Shown piece by piece: positions 53,531-62,517 of a stretch of 64,000 bases of DNA. The translations under genes were made by a program, and so were the position numbers. Below the pieces are notes generated by a model. That model made no database searches. It was not told the DNA's origin and worked only from the letters and a program-made list of their open reading frames with translations. The DNA comes from UMGS1601 sp900553335. Lineage in GTDB: Bacteria > Bacillota > Clostridia > Oscillospirales > Ruminococcaceae. The stretch lies in assembly GCA_937920725.1 (NCBI GenBank), contig CALEUW010000018.1, positions 186,001-250,000 on the forward strand, given 5' to 3'. Numbering within the stretch: position 1 is the stretch's first letter; each line of letters starts with the position of its first letter.

Positions 53531-53696
53531 TTATAATTGTACATAGAAAATTGGATAATAATTGACAAAAATGCAATAATAAAAGGCAATACGAACAGAA
53601 TTGTTTATGATAAAATTAAATCATCGGCTAATGTGCACAAAGCCAAACGATTTTTTAACAGAAACGTTGAAATCTAAGTGTTTAATTTAACATGAC

Positions 53697-53725
53697 TTGA
53701 TTTTTGACACAGTTTCAATTATAAT
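53697..53725 (+). promoter_or_regulatory. Promoter of the GH31 gene
   Basis: TTGATT (53697-53702), 17-base spacer, TATAAT (53720-53725), about 80 bases upstream of the GH31 ATG. The gap 53531-53806 otherwise has no gene. Confidence 0.7.
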
Positions 53726-53753
53726 ATCTTTATTAATTTAGGTGTAGGTCGAT

Positions 53754-53763
53754 AAGTGCACTT
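53754..53763. promoter_or_regulatory. Palindrome in the GH31 leader
   Basis: AAGTGCACTT is a perfect 10-base palindrome about 30 bases after the -10 box; a related core TGTGCACA is at 53632-53639 or nearby. Possible operator. Confidence 0.4.
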
Positions 53764-53806
53764 AAATAGTCAGCGATATGAATATTTTTTATAGGAGGAA
53801 AAATTT

Positions 53807-56146
53807 ATGAAATTTGCAGACGGATTCTGGCTTAACCAGAGAGGCTACGAAGTAAATTATGCTAATCAGGCGTTTGAGATCAATGAGATCGACGGCGGTT
53901 TTGAGGTTGTTGCAACACCTATGGTAGTATATAACCGTGCAATGATGCTTGGAAGCGCAAATCTTGAGATTCAGTTTACTTCAAACATTGAAAACTGTAT
54001 TAAGGTAAACATCACTCATCACAAGGGTTATGTTGACAACGGTCCTCATTTTGAGATAAACGAGGGCAGCTACAAGCCTCAGGTTACAATTACAGACAAG
54101 GATGCTACTTTGATTTCGGGAAATACAAAGGTTGTAGTTTCAAAAGAAACATGGAGCGTTCAGTATTTCTATAAGGACAAAAAGCTTACAAGTGGTGGAT
54201 GGCGTTCAACAGGCGTTATTTTTGAGAGTGCATTTAAACAGCAGGCAAGACTTCAAACACAAGCTGATGATACTTTCTGGAGCTATCCTGCTGATCCTAG
54301 CAGAACTTATATCCGTGAGCAGTTTGATACAACTGTTGGTGAATATTTCTACGGGTTCGGCGAAAAGTTTACTACATTTACCAAAAACGGTTCGACAGTT
54401 GATATTTGGAATGCAGACGGCGGTACTTGCTCTGATCAGTCATACAAGTCTGTTCCTTTCTATGTGTCATCTCGTGGATACGGAGTTTTTGTAAACAGCT
54501 CTGATAAGGTTTCATACGAAGTATGTTCAGATACAGTGTCTAAAGTTTCTATAACTGTACCGGGTGAAAATCTTCAGTATTTTGTAATTGGCGGAGAAAA
54601 CTTGACAGAAGTTTTAAAGGGATATACAGATATCACAGGAAAGCCTGCGCTTCCTCCTGCATTTTCGTTTGGTTTGTGGCTCACAACATCTTTCACAACG
54701 ACATACGATGAGGAAACTATCACTTCGTTTATAGACGGAATGGCTGAGAGAGATATTCCGCTTCAGGTATTCCACTTCGACTGCTTCTGGATGAAAGGAT
54801 TTGAATGGTGTAACTTTGAGTGGGATAAGACTCAGTTCCCTGATCCTCCGGCAATGTTAAAAAGACTTCATGAAACAAAGGGACTTAAAACCTGTGTATG
54901 GATTAATCCTTATATCGGTCAGCGCTCTAAGCTTTTTGACGAGGGTGTAAAGGGCGGTTACTTTATCAAGAAAACTGACGGTTCTGTTTTCCAGTGCGAC
55001 GAGTGGCAGCCGGGAATGGCTATCGTTGACTTTACTAATCCTGAAGCTTGCGAGTGGTATGCATCAAAGCTAAAGGCTCTTTGTGAAATGGGAGTTGATA
55101 CATTTAAGACAGATTTTGGTGAGAGAATTCCGACAAGAGATATAGTTTATTTTGACGGTTCTGATCCTATTAAGATGCACAACTATTACACTCACCTTTA
55201 TAATAAGACAGTATTTAACGTGTTAAAGGACTTTTACGGCGAGAACAAGGCTTGTCTGTTTGCAAGATCGGCAACAGCAGGAGGACAGCAGTTCCCTGTA
55301 CACTGGGGCGGAGATTGCTCGGCTAATTACAACTCTATGGCAGAGGTAGTAAGAGGATGCTTGTCGCTCTGTATTTCAGGTTTCGGCTTTACATCTCACG
55401 ATATGGCAGGATTTGAAGCGACAGCAACACCTGACATCTATAAGAGATGGGCAGCATTCGGAATGTTCTCTTCTCACAGCAGACTTCACGGAAATCAATC
55501 TTATAGGGTTCCATGGTTGTTCGATGAGGAGTCATGCGATGTTCTGCGTTTCTTTGCAAAGCTTAAGGGTAAGCTTATGCCGTATCTTTTCGCGCAGGCA
55601 AACAAGACTCACGAAATTGGTGTTCCTGTTATGAGGGCTATGGTAATCGACTTTGCTGATGATCCGGCTTGTCTTACACTTGACAGGCAATATATGCTGG
55701 GTGACAACATTTTGGTTGCTCCGATCCTTAATGACGAAGGTATTGCTGAGTACTATGTCCCTGCCGGAAAGTGGACTGATATTATCACAGGCAAGGTTTT
55801 TGAGGGAGGAAAGTGGTATTCACACAAGTGCAGCTACTTTGAAATTCCTGCACTTGCAAGACCTAACAGCATAATCACATACGGTAATTTTGAGCGTGAC
55901 ATTGTTTACGATTATGTTAAGGATGCAAACGCAACAATCTACGAGCTTGAGGACGGTAAGGAAGCTTCAACTGTTGTTTACGACAGCGAAGCTAACAAGA
56001 TACTTGAGCTTACAGCTAAGAGAACAGGAAATAAGATCGAGATTTCTCTAACACCTGCACCTGCTGACTTTACAGTATCGGTATCAAATACTGACAAGTC
56101 GGTTCAGATCAAGGCAGGAGATACAAGCGCTGTAATTGAGCTTTAA
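53807..56146 (+). CDS. GH31 family alpha-glycosidase (YicI/alpha-xylosidase type)
   Basis: 779 residues. N-terminal beta-sandwich (GFWLNQRGYEVNYANQAFE), GH31 barrel with FSFGLWLTTSFTT, FHFDCFWM, nucleophile D436 in FKTDFGERIPT, and HGGD-like HWGGDCSANYNSM with the acid/base Asp, SHDMAGFE and FGMFSSHSRLHG. The N-terminus and KTDFGE context fit alpha-xylosidase YicI-like enzymes, which act on xyloglucan-derived isoprimeverose; alpha-glucosidase is possible. No signal peptide: intracellular. Own promoter, AGGAGG site, and terminator; AraC regulator immediately upstream. Codon choice looks more highly expressed than its neighbours. Confidence 0.93.
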   Translation: MKFADGFWLNQRGYEVNYANQAFEINEIDGGFEVVATPMVVYNRAMMLGSANLEIQFTSNIENCIKVNITHHKGYVDNGPHFEINEGSYKPQVTITDKDATLISGNTKVVVSKETWSVQYFYKDKKLTSGGWRSTGVIFESAFKQQARLQTQADDTFWSYPADPSRTYIREQFDTTVGEYFYGFGEKFTTFTKNGSTVDIWNADGGTCSDQSYKSVPFYVSSRGYGVFVNSSDKVSYEVCSDTVSKVSITVPGENLQYFVIGGENLTEVLKGYTDITGKPALPPAFSFGLWLTTSFTTTYDEETITSFIDGMAERDIPLQVFHFDCFWMKGFEWCNFEWDKTQFPDPPAMLKRLHETKGLKTCVWINPYIGQRSKLFDEGVKGGYFIKKTDGSVFQCDEWQPGMAIVDFTNPEACEWYASKLKALCEMGVDTFKTDFGERIPTRDIVYFDGSDPIKMHNYYTHLYNKTVFNVLKDFYGENKACLFARSATAGGQQFPVHWGGDCSANYNSMAEVVRGCLSLCISGFGFTSHDMAGFEATATPDIYKRWAAFGMFSSHSRLHGNQSYRVPWLFDEESCDVLRFFAKLKGKLMPYLFAQANKTHEIGVPVMRAMVIDFADDPACLTLDRQYMLGDNILVAPILNDEGIAEYYVPAGKWTDIITGKVFEGGKWYSHKCSYFEIPALARPNSIITYGNFERDIVYDYVKDANATIYELEDGKEASTVVYDSEANKILELTAKRTGNKIEISLTPAPADFTVSVSNTDKSVQIKAGDTSAVIEL

Positions 56147-56166
56147 TTTTAAATTATACAAATTTT

Positions 56167-56193
56167 CCGCTCGGAGTTTTCCGGGCGGTTTTT
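56167..56193 (+). terminator. Terminator after the GH31 gene
   Basis: CCGCTCGG (56167-56174) and CCGGGCGG (56181-56188) pair (one U-G), followed by TTTTT. Confidence 0.88.
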
Positions 56194-56217
56194 GTGTTAA
56201 TCAGTGTTAAATACCGT

Positions 56218-56246
56218 TTGACTTTTATATAAATATAAAGTATAAT
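56218..56246 (+). promoter_or_regulatory. Promoter of the sensor / cohesin-like pair
   Basis: TTGACT (56218-56223), 17-base spacer, TATAAT (56241-56246). A leader of about 130 bases follows before the start at 56385; I see only short AT-rich hairpins in it. Confidence 0.8.
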
Positions 56247-56384
56247 ATCTATTGATATCACTCGGTGCTAATAGTGGTTAGTTTCATTAAAATTTTAAGT
56301 GTAAAAACACGATACTCACAAAAATTAATGAGGATAACGTCACTTATTGAATAAGAACAGTAAAACTCGAGAGGACAGGACACC

Positions 56385-57059
56385 ATGAGAAAAAAGGTCT
56401 TTTCATATTCAAATTTCTGGATGACAACAGTTTCGTTTGTGCTTTTGTTAGCATGTGTTGTTTTATATATTATCACAGGGCTTCAGACTGCTGCTGCAAA
56501 CTCAAAGCGCAGTGATCTTGTGAGATATTCGGACATTTGTGCATCAGCCTTTCTGCATTCACAGTCGGAGCTTTATTCATTTGCAAATACGGGAAAAGCT
56601 GCTTATTACAACAACTATACAAATGCAGTTTCTGAATCAGGAATGTTTGAAGCTGCAAGAAAAGTTCTTGAAGATATAGGACTTGAAGCTGGAGAGAAAG
56701 AGATTCTCGAGGAGTTTGATAAAGCGTATAGTGAACACATTTTACCTGTCAACAAAACTGCAATTGAATACATGGTAGAGAAATCAGATTTTTCAAACGG
56801 TAAAAAGGCACTCAGCAGCAGTGAATACTTAGATTACTCATCATACAGTTATATATGCCTTAGCACTCTTTCGGATACGGTTTATGAAAGAATGACAGAA
56901 AATCTGTCAAATATAGAATCCAGAAATCATGTTATAATGATATGTATGATAATGCTTACGCTTATTTTTGCATTCATGCTGGTATTTACGCAGAAGCGGA
57001 TAAAAAAACTTGCCTTGCTGATTGAAGATAGCCTGTCTAAAGAAGACGCTGAAGAATAA
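56385..57059 (+). CDS. Two-TM extracytoplasmic sensor-like protein without output domain
   Basis: 224 residues. TM1 (FWMTTVSFVLLLACVVLYIITGL, about 11-33), an extracellular helical domain of about 145 residues with SDLVRYSDICASAFLHSQ and FANTGKAAYYNNYTNAV resembling four-helix-bundle chemoreceptor sensors, TM2 (IMICMIMLTLIFAFMLVF, about 186-204), and a short cytosolic tail of about 20 residues. HAMP, kinase, GGDEF or MCP signalling domains are missing. The stop at 57059 is natural and the next gene is unrelated, so this is not an obvious truncation. GAGAGGAC precedes the ATG. Probably acts with a separate partner. Precedes the cohesin-like gene by 27 bases. Confidence 0.7.
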   Translation: MRKKVFSYSNFWMTTVSFVLLLACVVLYIITGLQTAAANSKRSDLVRYSDICASAFLHSQSELYSFANTGKAAYYNNYTNAVSESGMFEAARKVLEDIGLEAGEKEILEEFDKAYSEHILPVNKTAIEYMVEKSDFSNGKKALSSSEYLDYSSYSYICLSTLSDTVYERMTENLSNIESRNHVIMICMIMLTLIFAFMLVFTQKRIKKLALLIEDSLSKEDAEE

Positions 57060-57086
57060 TTTTATAGATATATAGGGGATGAGATC

Positions 57087-57827
57087 ATGAAAAAGGTAAT
57101 AAGTCTTTTGGCGGTTTTGGCAGTAATGCTGTCAATGTCTTGTTTTTCAGTGTATGCGTCTGATTATACACTTGAAATAGTAAACGGCGAAATTGACGAT
57201 TACGGAAATATTACAGCTTTGGTAAACATTTCAGAAAATTCCGGAATTTATAGCGGAGAATTTAAGTTTATTTACAACAGCTCATATTTTGAGCTTGGAG
57301 AAATCGAGCTTAATCAGTCGGGAACAAACGGAAAAATTGAAACTAAAACCGATGAAGACAACGGATTAGTGATATTTAACTACAAAGCAAATGATGAAGG
57401 CGGCTGTACTTACGGCGGTGAGTTTGCAAAAATTAATATGAGGCTTGTATCAACTCCTGAATCAGTAGTTTCTTTTAATCTTGATATGGCTGATATGACT
57501 GATTATGACGGAAATAAACTTGAGGCTAATTATAAAATTACACCTATTAATGTTCCAAAAAGTTTTATAGTCACCGAAGCATCATCTGATATTGCTCAGA
57601 ATCAAGCGGTTCAGAATGAAGTAACACCTGATACAGCTAAAAAAGTAAGTGAAGAAACAAGCGGAGGCTTCTTCTCAACCCTTTGGAGTGTTATAAAAGT
57701 AATATTTATAGTTTTGGTTGTGCTTATAATTCTATTGGTAGTATCAAGCTTTATCACAAGAAGATATTTCAGAATGAAACGTCAGAAGCAACGCGAAGCA
57801 CAGCGTAAAGCACAAAACAGACAGTAA
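57087..57827 (+). CDS. Cohesin-like surface protein with C-terminal membrane anchor
   Basis: 246 residues: signal peptide (about 1-25, ending VYASDY), a cohesin/CBM-like beta sandwich of about 130 residues (SGIYSGEFKFIYNSSYFELG, ending MADMTDYDGN), a Thr/Ser/Glu-rich linker (about 165-195), a membrane span (VIKVIFIVLVVLIILLVVSSFI) and a strongly basic tail (KRQKQREAQRKAQNRQ). The stretch FxFxYNxxxFEL is typical of cohesins, which bind dockerins. One module only and membrane rather than sortase anchoring. A dockerin partner is not in the window. Same operon as the sensor-like gene. Confidence 0.75.
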   Translation: MKKVISLLAVLAVMLSMSCFSVYASDYTLEIVNGEIDDYGNITALVNISENSGIYSGEFKFIYNSSYFELGEIELNQSGTNGKIETKTDEDNGLVIFNYKANDEGGCTYGGEFAKINMRLVSTPESVVSFNLDMADMTDYDGNKLEANYKITPINVPKSFIVTEASSDIAQNQAVQNEVTPDTAKKVSEETSGGFFSTLWSVIKVIFIVLVVLIILLVVSSFITRRYFRMKRQKQREAQRKAQNRQ

Positions 57828-57833
57828 AAAACA

Positions 57834-57866
57834 AACCCCGATGCAAATCAGGCATCGGGGTTATTT
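57834..57866. terminator. Bidirectional terminator
   Basis: AACCCCGATGC (57834-57844) and GCATCGGGGTT (57852-57862) form a perfect 11-bp stem between the cohesin-like gene (+) and dapB (-). T-rich on both sides. Confidence 0.85.
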
Positions 57867-57878
57867 ATGTATAAATCA

Positions 57879-58640
57879 TTAATCTAAATTGATTACATCT
57901 TTCATGTCATAAAGTCCGGCAGGAACTTTAGAAAGGAAAACAGCAGCATTTACCGAACCTACTGCAAAAACCTCTTTTGAAGCGGCGTGGTGAGAAAGAG
58001 TAATTACCTCATCTCTTCCGGCAAATATAATATCATGCTCACCGACAATTGTACCGCCTCGGATTGCATGTATTCCAATTTCGTTTTTCTCTCTTTTCTG
58101 CCTTACACTGTGACGTTCATAAACATACTTCATTTTATTTTTAAGCGTTTCGTTTAATGTGTCTGCAAGCATAAGAGCAGTTCCTGACGGAGCATCGATC
58201 TTTTGATTGTGATGCTTCTCGACAATCTCAATATCAAACTGACCGCCTAAAATCTTAGCTGCCTTTTTAGCAAGCTCGCATAGGAGGTTTATACCTAAGG
58301 ACATGTTAAATGTGAAGAAAACGGGAATCTGCTCTGCAGTTTTCTTTATAAGATTTTTTTGCTCCTCGTTGTATCCCGTTGTAGCAATTACAAGCGGAAC
58401 GTTGTTTGTAAGGCAGTAGTCGCAAAGATCGGCAAGCGCCGACGGATGAGAAAAATCAATTATAACATCAGGTTTGAGTTGTAAATCATTCGGCTTTTTA
58501 ACAATTGGAAAATTCGAATATGGCACGGGATTTATCAAATCAATTCCGGCAGCTACCTCAACATCATCACGATTTGAGATAATATCAGCAATAACCCTTC
58601 CCATTTTTCCGTTAGCACCGCAAATAGCAACTTTTATCAT
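57879..58640 (-). CDS. dapB: 4-hydroxy-tetrahydrodipicolinate reductase
   Basis: 253 residues. NAD(P) motif KVAICGANGKMGRVIADI, VIDFSHPSAL, signature VEKHHNQKIDAPSGTAL with the catalytic His and Lys, and GTIVGEHDIIFAG. It makes tetrahydrodipicolinate for lysine and DAP, thus peptidoglycan. Third gene of asd-dapA-dapB on the minus strand, 25 bases after dapA, under lysine riboswitch control. Confidence 0.97.
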   Translation of the reverse strand: MIKVAICGANGKMGRVIADIISNRDDVEVAAGIDLINPVPYSNFPIVKKPNDLQLKPDVIIDFSHPSALADLCDYCLTNNVPLVIATTGYNEEQKNLIKKTAEQIPVFFTFNMSLGINLLCELAKKAAKILGGQFDIEIVEKHHNQKIDAPSGTALMLADTLNETLKNKMKYVYERHSVRQKREKNEIGIHAIRGGTIVGEHDIIFAGRDEVITLSHHAASKEVFAVGSVNAAVFLSKVPAGLYDMKDVINLD

Positions 58641-58665
58641 TTTATAACTTCCTTTCGATTACCTT

Positions 58666-59565
58666 TCAGTCGATTATGCCAACAAGATTGTATTTATCTA
58701 AAACACTCTTAAGAAAAGCCTTCTTCTCGTCGGTCATGTCGCAAAGAGGAAGTCTGCAAGAGCCTGCATTGAAACCTAATATATTCAGCGCTTCTTTCAC
58801 AGGTATAGGGTTTACATCACAAAACAGTGCGTTTGCAAGATCAAGCGTTTCAAGGGATAACGAAGCTGCCTTGTCAAAATCACCGTCCAGACAATATTGA
58901 GCGATTTTATGAGTTTTTTCAGGCATAACGTTTGACAGAACCGAAATGACTCCCTTTGCACCAAGTGCCATCATAGGAACGATTTGATCATCGTTGCCGC
59001 TGTAAACGTCAAGCTCATCACCGCAAAGTGCTCTGATTTTAGCAACCTGAGAAATGTTTCCGCTTGCTTCCTTAATTGCAACAATGTTTTTGTGCTTTGA
59101 AAGTTCTAAGCAGGTTTCGGGCGCAATGTTAACGCCTGTTCTCGAAGCAACGCTGTATATGATTATTGGTTTGTCAACAGCGTCTGCAATCGCAGTAAAA
59201 TGCTTGATAAGACCTCTCTGAGAAGCCTTGTTGTAATAAGGAGTAACTATCAAAAGACCGTCTGCTCCGTATTCGCAAGCCTTTTTAGAAAGTCTGATTG
59301 CAAAGTTCGTATCATTAGAACCTGTACCTGCAATAACAGGAACTCTTCCGTTTACATAGTCTATGCAATGCTTTACAACATCGCAATGCTCAAGAAAGCT
59401 TAGGGTTGCACTTTCGCCTGTTGTTCCGCATACGATAATAGCGTCTGTTCCGTTATTTATATTATAATCAATGAGGCGCTCGAACTCTTCGTAATTTACA
59501 AATCCATCTTCGTCCATAGGCGTAACGATAGCAACGCCTGCACCTGTAAAAATTGTGTTTTTCAT
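58666..59565 (-). CDS. dapA: 4-hydroxy-tetrahydrodipicolinate synthase
   Basis: 299 residues, N-acetylneuraminate-lyase superfamily. Motifs: VCGTTGESATLS, YYNKASQRGLIKHF with the catalytic Tyr, IIIYSVASRTGVNI and the Schiff-base lysine in IVAIKEASGN, then YSGNDDQIVPMMALGAKGVISV. It condenses pyruvate with aspartate semialdehyde, the product of the upstream asd. GGAGG precedes the ATG. Confidence 0.97.
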   Translation of the reverse strand: MKNTIFTGAGVAIVTPMDEDGFVNYEEFERLIDYNINNGTDAIIVCGTTGESATLSFLEHCDVVKHCIDYVNGRVPVIAGTGSNDTNFAIRLSKKACEYGADGLLIVTPYYNKASQRGLIKHFTAIADAVDKPIIIYSVASRTGVNIAPETCLELSKHKNIVAIKEASGNISQVAKIRALCGDELDVYSGNDDQIVPMMALGAKGVISVLSNVMPEKTHKIAQYCLDGDFDKAASLSLETLDLANALFCDVNPIPVKEALNILGFNAGSCRLPLCDMTDEKKAFLKSVLDKYNLVGIID

Positions 59566-59596
59566 AATCGCTTACCTCCGTGATGAAGTGTTTAAT

Positions 59597-60676
59597 TTAG
59601 TCAAAATAACCTTTAGCAGCCAAGAGCTCTGCCATAAGCACTGCTCCGCCTGCCGCTCCTCTTAATGTGTTGTGCGAAAGGCATACAAATTTATAATCAT
59701 ACTGAGAATCTTCTCTTAGTCTTCCTATTGAAACAGCCATTCCGCCTTCAAGCTCACGGTCAAGTTTTGCCTGCGGACGGTTATCCTCTGTGAAATAGTT
59801 TAAGAACTGCTTCGGAGCGCTCGGAAGCTCAAGCTTCTGAGGAACGCCCGAAAACTCTTTCCATGCTGAAAGGATCTCTTCCTTGCTTGGCTTATTTTCA
59901 AACGAAACAAAAACTGCCGCCGTATGACCGTCAGAAACCGGAACTCTCAAACACTGTGTTGTGATAGCTGGAGCAGATGAGTTGACGATCTTATCTCCCT
60001 CGATTTTTCCCCAAATTTTAAGCGGCTCCTGTTCGCTCTTTTCTTCTTCACCTCCGATGAAAGGAATTACGTTATCAACGATTTCCGGAAATGTTTCAAA
60101 GGTTTTTCCTGCTCCCGATATTGCTTGATATGTACAAGCGAGAGCTTTTGTAACTCCGAATTTCATAAGCGGGTGAAGCGCCGGAACATAGCTTTGAAGC
60201 GAGCAGTTTGATTTAACTGCGATAAAGCCTCTTTTTGTACCTAATCGTTTTTTCTGAGCTTCGATTATTTCGATATGCTCAGGATTTATTTCAGGAACTA
60301 CCATAGGAACATCGGGTGTTGCCCTGTGAGCTGAGTTGTTGGAAACTATAGGACACTCAGCTTTAGCGTAGCTTTCCTCCAAGGCTCTGATCTCGTCCTT
60401 TTTCATATCTACCGCACAAAAACAAAAATCAACCTGAGATGCGATTTCATTGATATCAGCAGTAGCGTCGTAAATTATCATGTCTTTCATAGATTCAGGA
60501 ATAGGCTTTTTCATTGCCCATTTTGCACCGACTGCGTCCTTATAAGCTTTTCCCTTGGAACGTGGAGAAGCTGCAAGACAAACAACGTCGAACCAAGGAT
60601 GATTTTCAAGCAGCGTAGCAAAACGCTGTCCAACCATTCCTGTTGCACCGATAATTCCCACTTTATACTTTTTCAT
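59597..60676 (-). CDS. asd: Aspartate-semialdehyde dehydrogenase
   Basis: 359 residues of the type found in Archaea, fungi and many Clostridia. Rossmann motif VGIIGATGMVGQRFATLL, catalytic cysteine in KSNCSLQSYVPALHPL, QAISGAGKTFETFPE and RVPVSDGHTAAVF. It reduces aspartyl phosphate to the semialdehyde. ATG 60676 is chosen because the Rossmann strand starts there and AAAGGGC lies upstream; the frame extends to 60796 but there it runs into the riboswitch terminator region. First gene of the lysine-regulated operon. Confidence 0.96.
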   Translation of the reverse strand: MKKYKVGIIGATGMVGQRFATLLENHPWFDVVCLAASPRSKGKAYKDAVGAKWAMKKPIPESMKDMIIYDATADINEIASQVDFCFCAVDMKKDEIRALEESYAKAECPIVSNNSAHRATPDVPMVVPEINPEHIEIIEAQKKRLGTKRGFIAVKSNCSLQSYVPALHPLMKFGVTKALACTYQAISGAGKTFETFPEIVDNVIPFIGGEEEKSEQEPLKIWGKIEGDKIVNSSAPAITTQCLRVPVSDGHTAAVFVSFENKPSKEEILSAWKEFSGVPQKLELPSAPKQFLNYFTEDNRPQAKLDRELEGGMAVSIGRLREDSQYDYKFVCLSHNTLRGAAGGAVLMAELLAAKGYFD

Positions 60677-60727
60677 TCTGTATCTGCCCTTTCTTGATAA
60701 AAATAAATTAACTAAAATTTGTAAAAA

Positions 60728-60756
60728 ACAAAAAAACCGGTTGAAAACCCGGTCAT
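60728..60756 (-). terminator. Expression-platform terminator of the lysine riboswitch
   Basis: On the complement, ACCGG(G)TT and AACCGGT pair as a bulged stem followed by TTTTTTTG. It lies between the aptamer and asd, so lysine binding would favour this terminator. Confidence 0.85.
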
Positions 60757-60784
60757 CATGCGCTATAATAGAACTGCTATTATT

Positions 60785-60956
60785 TTTTGATAGCACTCCA
60801 TCATTTTACATGATGACAATCAGCGACCTGTTGAGCCGATGATCAGAAATAAGTTTCCCAAGCTTAAATCTTCGGCAGCCTTGCATTTCACATCTTAGGG
60901 TTGGGCCCTGATAATAATACAAGAAGTTACTGATCGTGGCTGCGCCTCTATCTGTT
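60785..60956 (-). promoter_or_regulatory. Lysine riboswitch (L box)
   Basis: On the complement the leader shows lysine-aptamer landmarks in order: AGATAGAGGCGCAGCC at the 5' side, GCCGAAG followed by GCTTGGG, then GATTGTCATCATG/ATGATGGAGTGCTATC at the 3' side. GATAG and CTATC close P1. Downstream is a terminator (60728-60756) and then asd-dapA-dapB, the pathway to lysine, so high lysine should reduce transcription. Confidence 0.93.
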
Positions 60957-60969
60957 TTTCCTAACTTTA

Positions 60970-60998
60970 ACTATACCAAATAAAAGGCGTTGTGTCAA
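60970..60998 (-). promoter_or_regulatory. Promoter of the asd-dapA-dapB operon
   Basis: On the complement, TTGACA (60998-60993), 17-base spacer, TATAGT (60975-60970), directly upstream of the riboswitch. Confidence 0.9.
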
Positions 60999-61044
60999 CA
61001 CTAAAATGATAAAATCAACGAAAAAATACAAAACGGAGAATAAC

Positions 61045-62094
61045 ATGTTAAATTTGCAAGATATGAAAAAATCGGATTTTTATTACGATTTACCGGAAGA
61101 GCTTATTGCACAGACCCCTGTAGAGCCGAGAAATGCGTCAAGACTTTTAAAGGTTGACAGAAGCACAGGCGAGATAACTCACAGTTATTTCTATAATTTA
61201 TGCGATTTCCTTAAAAAGGGTGATTTACTTGTATTAAATGATTCAAGGGTTTTGCCTGCGAGAATTTACGGAGAAAAGGTAGACAACGGCTCGTTTATTG
61301 AGTTTTTGCTTGTCGATCAGAGAGAAAATCTCGAATGGGAAATTCTCTGCCGACCGGGAAAAAAGGCAAGAGTCGGAACTAGATTTTCTTTTGGCGGGAT
61401 TTTGACAGCCGAGATAACTGAGGTTTTGGAGGACGGAAACCGTGTTGCAAGATTTGAGGTAAAGGACGGATACAATATTTATACAGCGCTTGACGAGATA
61501 GGGCAGATGCCGCTTCCTCCGTATATCACAAAAAAGCTTGAGGATAAAGAGCGCTATCAGACGGTTTATTCAAATGAATTAGGCTCGTCCGCAGCGCCTA
61601 CAGCAGGCTTGCATTTTACAAAAGAAATGCTTGCCGACTTGCAAAACAGAGGAATCGGCCTTGCGTTTGTAACGCTTCATGTAGGCCTCGGAACTTTTCG
61701 CCCGGTCAAGGAGGAGAGGGTGCTTGACCATAAAATGCACACAGAGCATTACGAGCTGAGCGAGGAAACTGCAAATCTCATAAATAAAACAAAAGCTGAG
61801 GGCGGAAGAGTAATAGCCGTTGGAACGACCTCGTGCAGAACGCTTGAGAGCGTTGCCGCTGAAAACAACGGCAGGATCATTGCCTCTGAGGGCGACACCG
61901 GAATTTTTATATATCCGGGATTTCAATTTAAGGTCTTAGACGGTTTGATCACGAACTTTCATCTTCCCGAAAGCACTCTTATAATGCTCGTTTCGGCGTT
62001 CTTAGGTTACGATAAAACAATGAAAGCATATAAAACGGCGGTTGAAGAAAAGTACAGATTTTTCTCATTCGGCGACAGTATGATGATATTGTAA
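61045..62094 (+). CDS. queA: S-adenosylmethionine:tRNA ribosyltransferase-isomerase
   Basis: 349 residues, normal length. Motifs: FYYDLPEELIAQTPVEPRNASRLL, LVLNDSRVLPARIYG, APTAGLHFT, HVGLGTFRPV and HTEHYELSEETA; the end has LPESTLIMLVSAFLG. It converts preQ1 in tRNA to epoxyqueuosine. ATG 61045 follows CGGAGA; the frame begins at 61006 without a site. tgt, the preceding step of the same pathway, lies 1.5 kb downstream in the same direction, separated by two other genes. Confidence 0.97.
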   Translation: MLNLQDMKKSDFYYDLPEELIAQTPVEPRNASRLLKVDRSTGEITHSYFYNLCDFLKKGDLLVLNDSRVLPARIYGEKVDNGSFIEFLLVDQRENLEWEILCRPGKKARVGTRFSFGGILTAEITEVLEDGNRVARFEVKDGYNIYTALDEIGQMPLPPYITKKLEDKERYQTVYSNELGSSAAPTAGLHFTKEMLADLQNRGIGLAFVTLHVGLGTFRPVKEERVLDHKMHTEHYELSEETANLINKTKAEGGRVIAVGTTSCRTLESVAAENNGRIIASEGDTGIFIYPGFQFKVLDGLITNFHLPESTLIMLVSAFLGYDKTMKAYKTAVEEKYRFFSFGDSMMIL

Positions 62095-62146
62095 TTTACA
62101 ATTGATAATTGATGATGGAAAATGATAGATTGAAAGGAACTATATT

Positions 62147-62515
62147 ATGAATAATTTAACCACATATTTTAAAGGCATAATAGATGCAAATGAAAAACCG
62201 ATAGTTATCTGCAACACTGAGCATATAATAATTTATATGAATCCTGCCGCAGTAAAGCAGTACCAAAAGCGGGGCGGAGCTGATTTAGTAGGGAAGTCTA
62301 TCTTTGACTGCCATAATCCTCATACAAAAGAGCTGATAAAAAAGAACGTACAAGCTATGAAAGAGGACAAGTCGTTAAACAAGATCTTTGAATTTCACAA
62401 GAATTGGGACGGTGCGAACGATGATGTGTACTGCGCCGCGATAAGAGATGACAGCGGCGAGCTTATAGGTTATTATGAAAAGTTTGAAGACAAGAATCTA
62501 TATTCAGGAAATTGA
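62147..62515 (+). CDS. Single-domain PAS protein
   Basis: 122 residues, one PAS domain and nothing else: YFKGIIDANEKPIVICNTEHIIIYMNPAA (N-cap and beta A-B), GKSIFDCHNPHT in the cofactor helix region, then the C-terminal strands ending SGELIGYYEKF. The cysteine-histidine residues in FDCHNPHT could bind a ligand, but nothing shows which one. No output domain, so signalling is presumably to another protein. GAAAGGA precedes the ATG. The stop is almost joined to the phosphoesterase gene, so that protein may be a partner. Between queA and tgt. Confidence 0.8.
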   Translation: MNNLTTYFKGIIDANEKPIVICNTEHIIIYMNPAAVKQYQKRGGADLVGKSIFDCHNPHTKELIKKNVQAMKEDKSLNKIFEFHKNWDGANDDVYCAAIRDDSGELIGYYEKFEDKNLYSGN

Positions 62516-62517
62516 AA

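Noticed and set aside
60677..60796. N-terminal extension of asd
   Set aside because: It covers the riboswitch terminator and its residues are unlike the family; the Rossmann strand starts at 60676.
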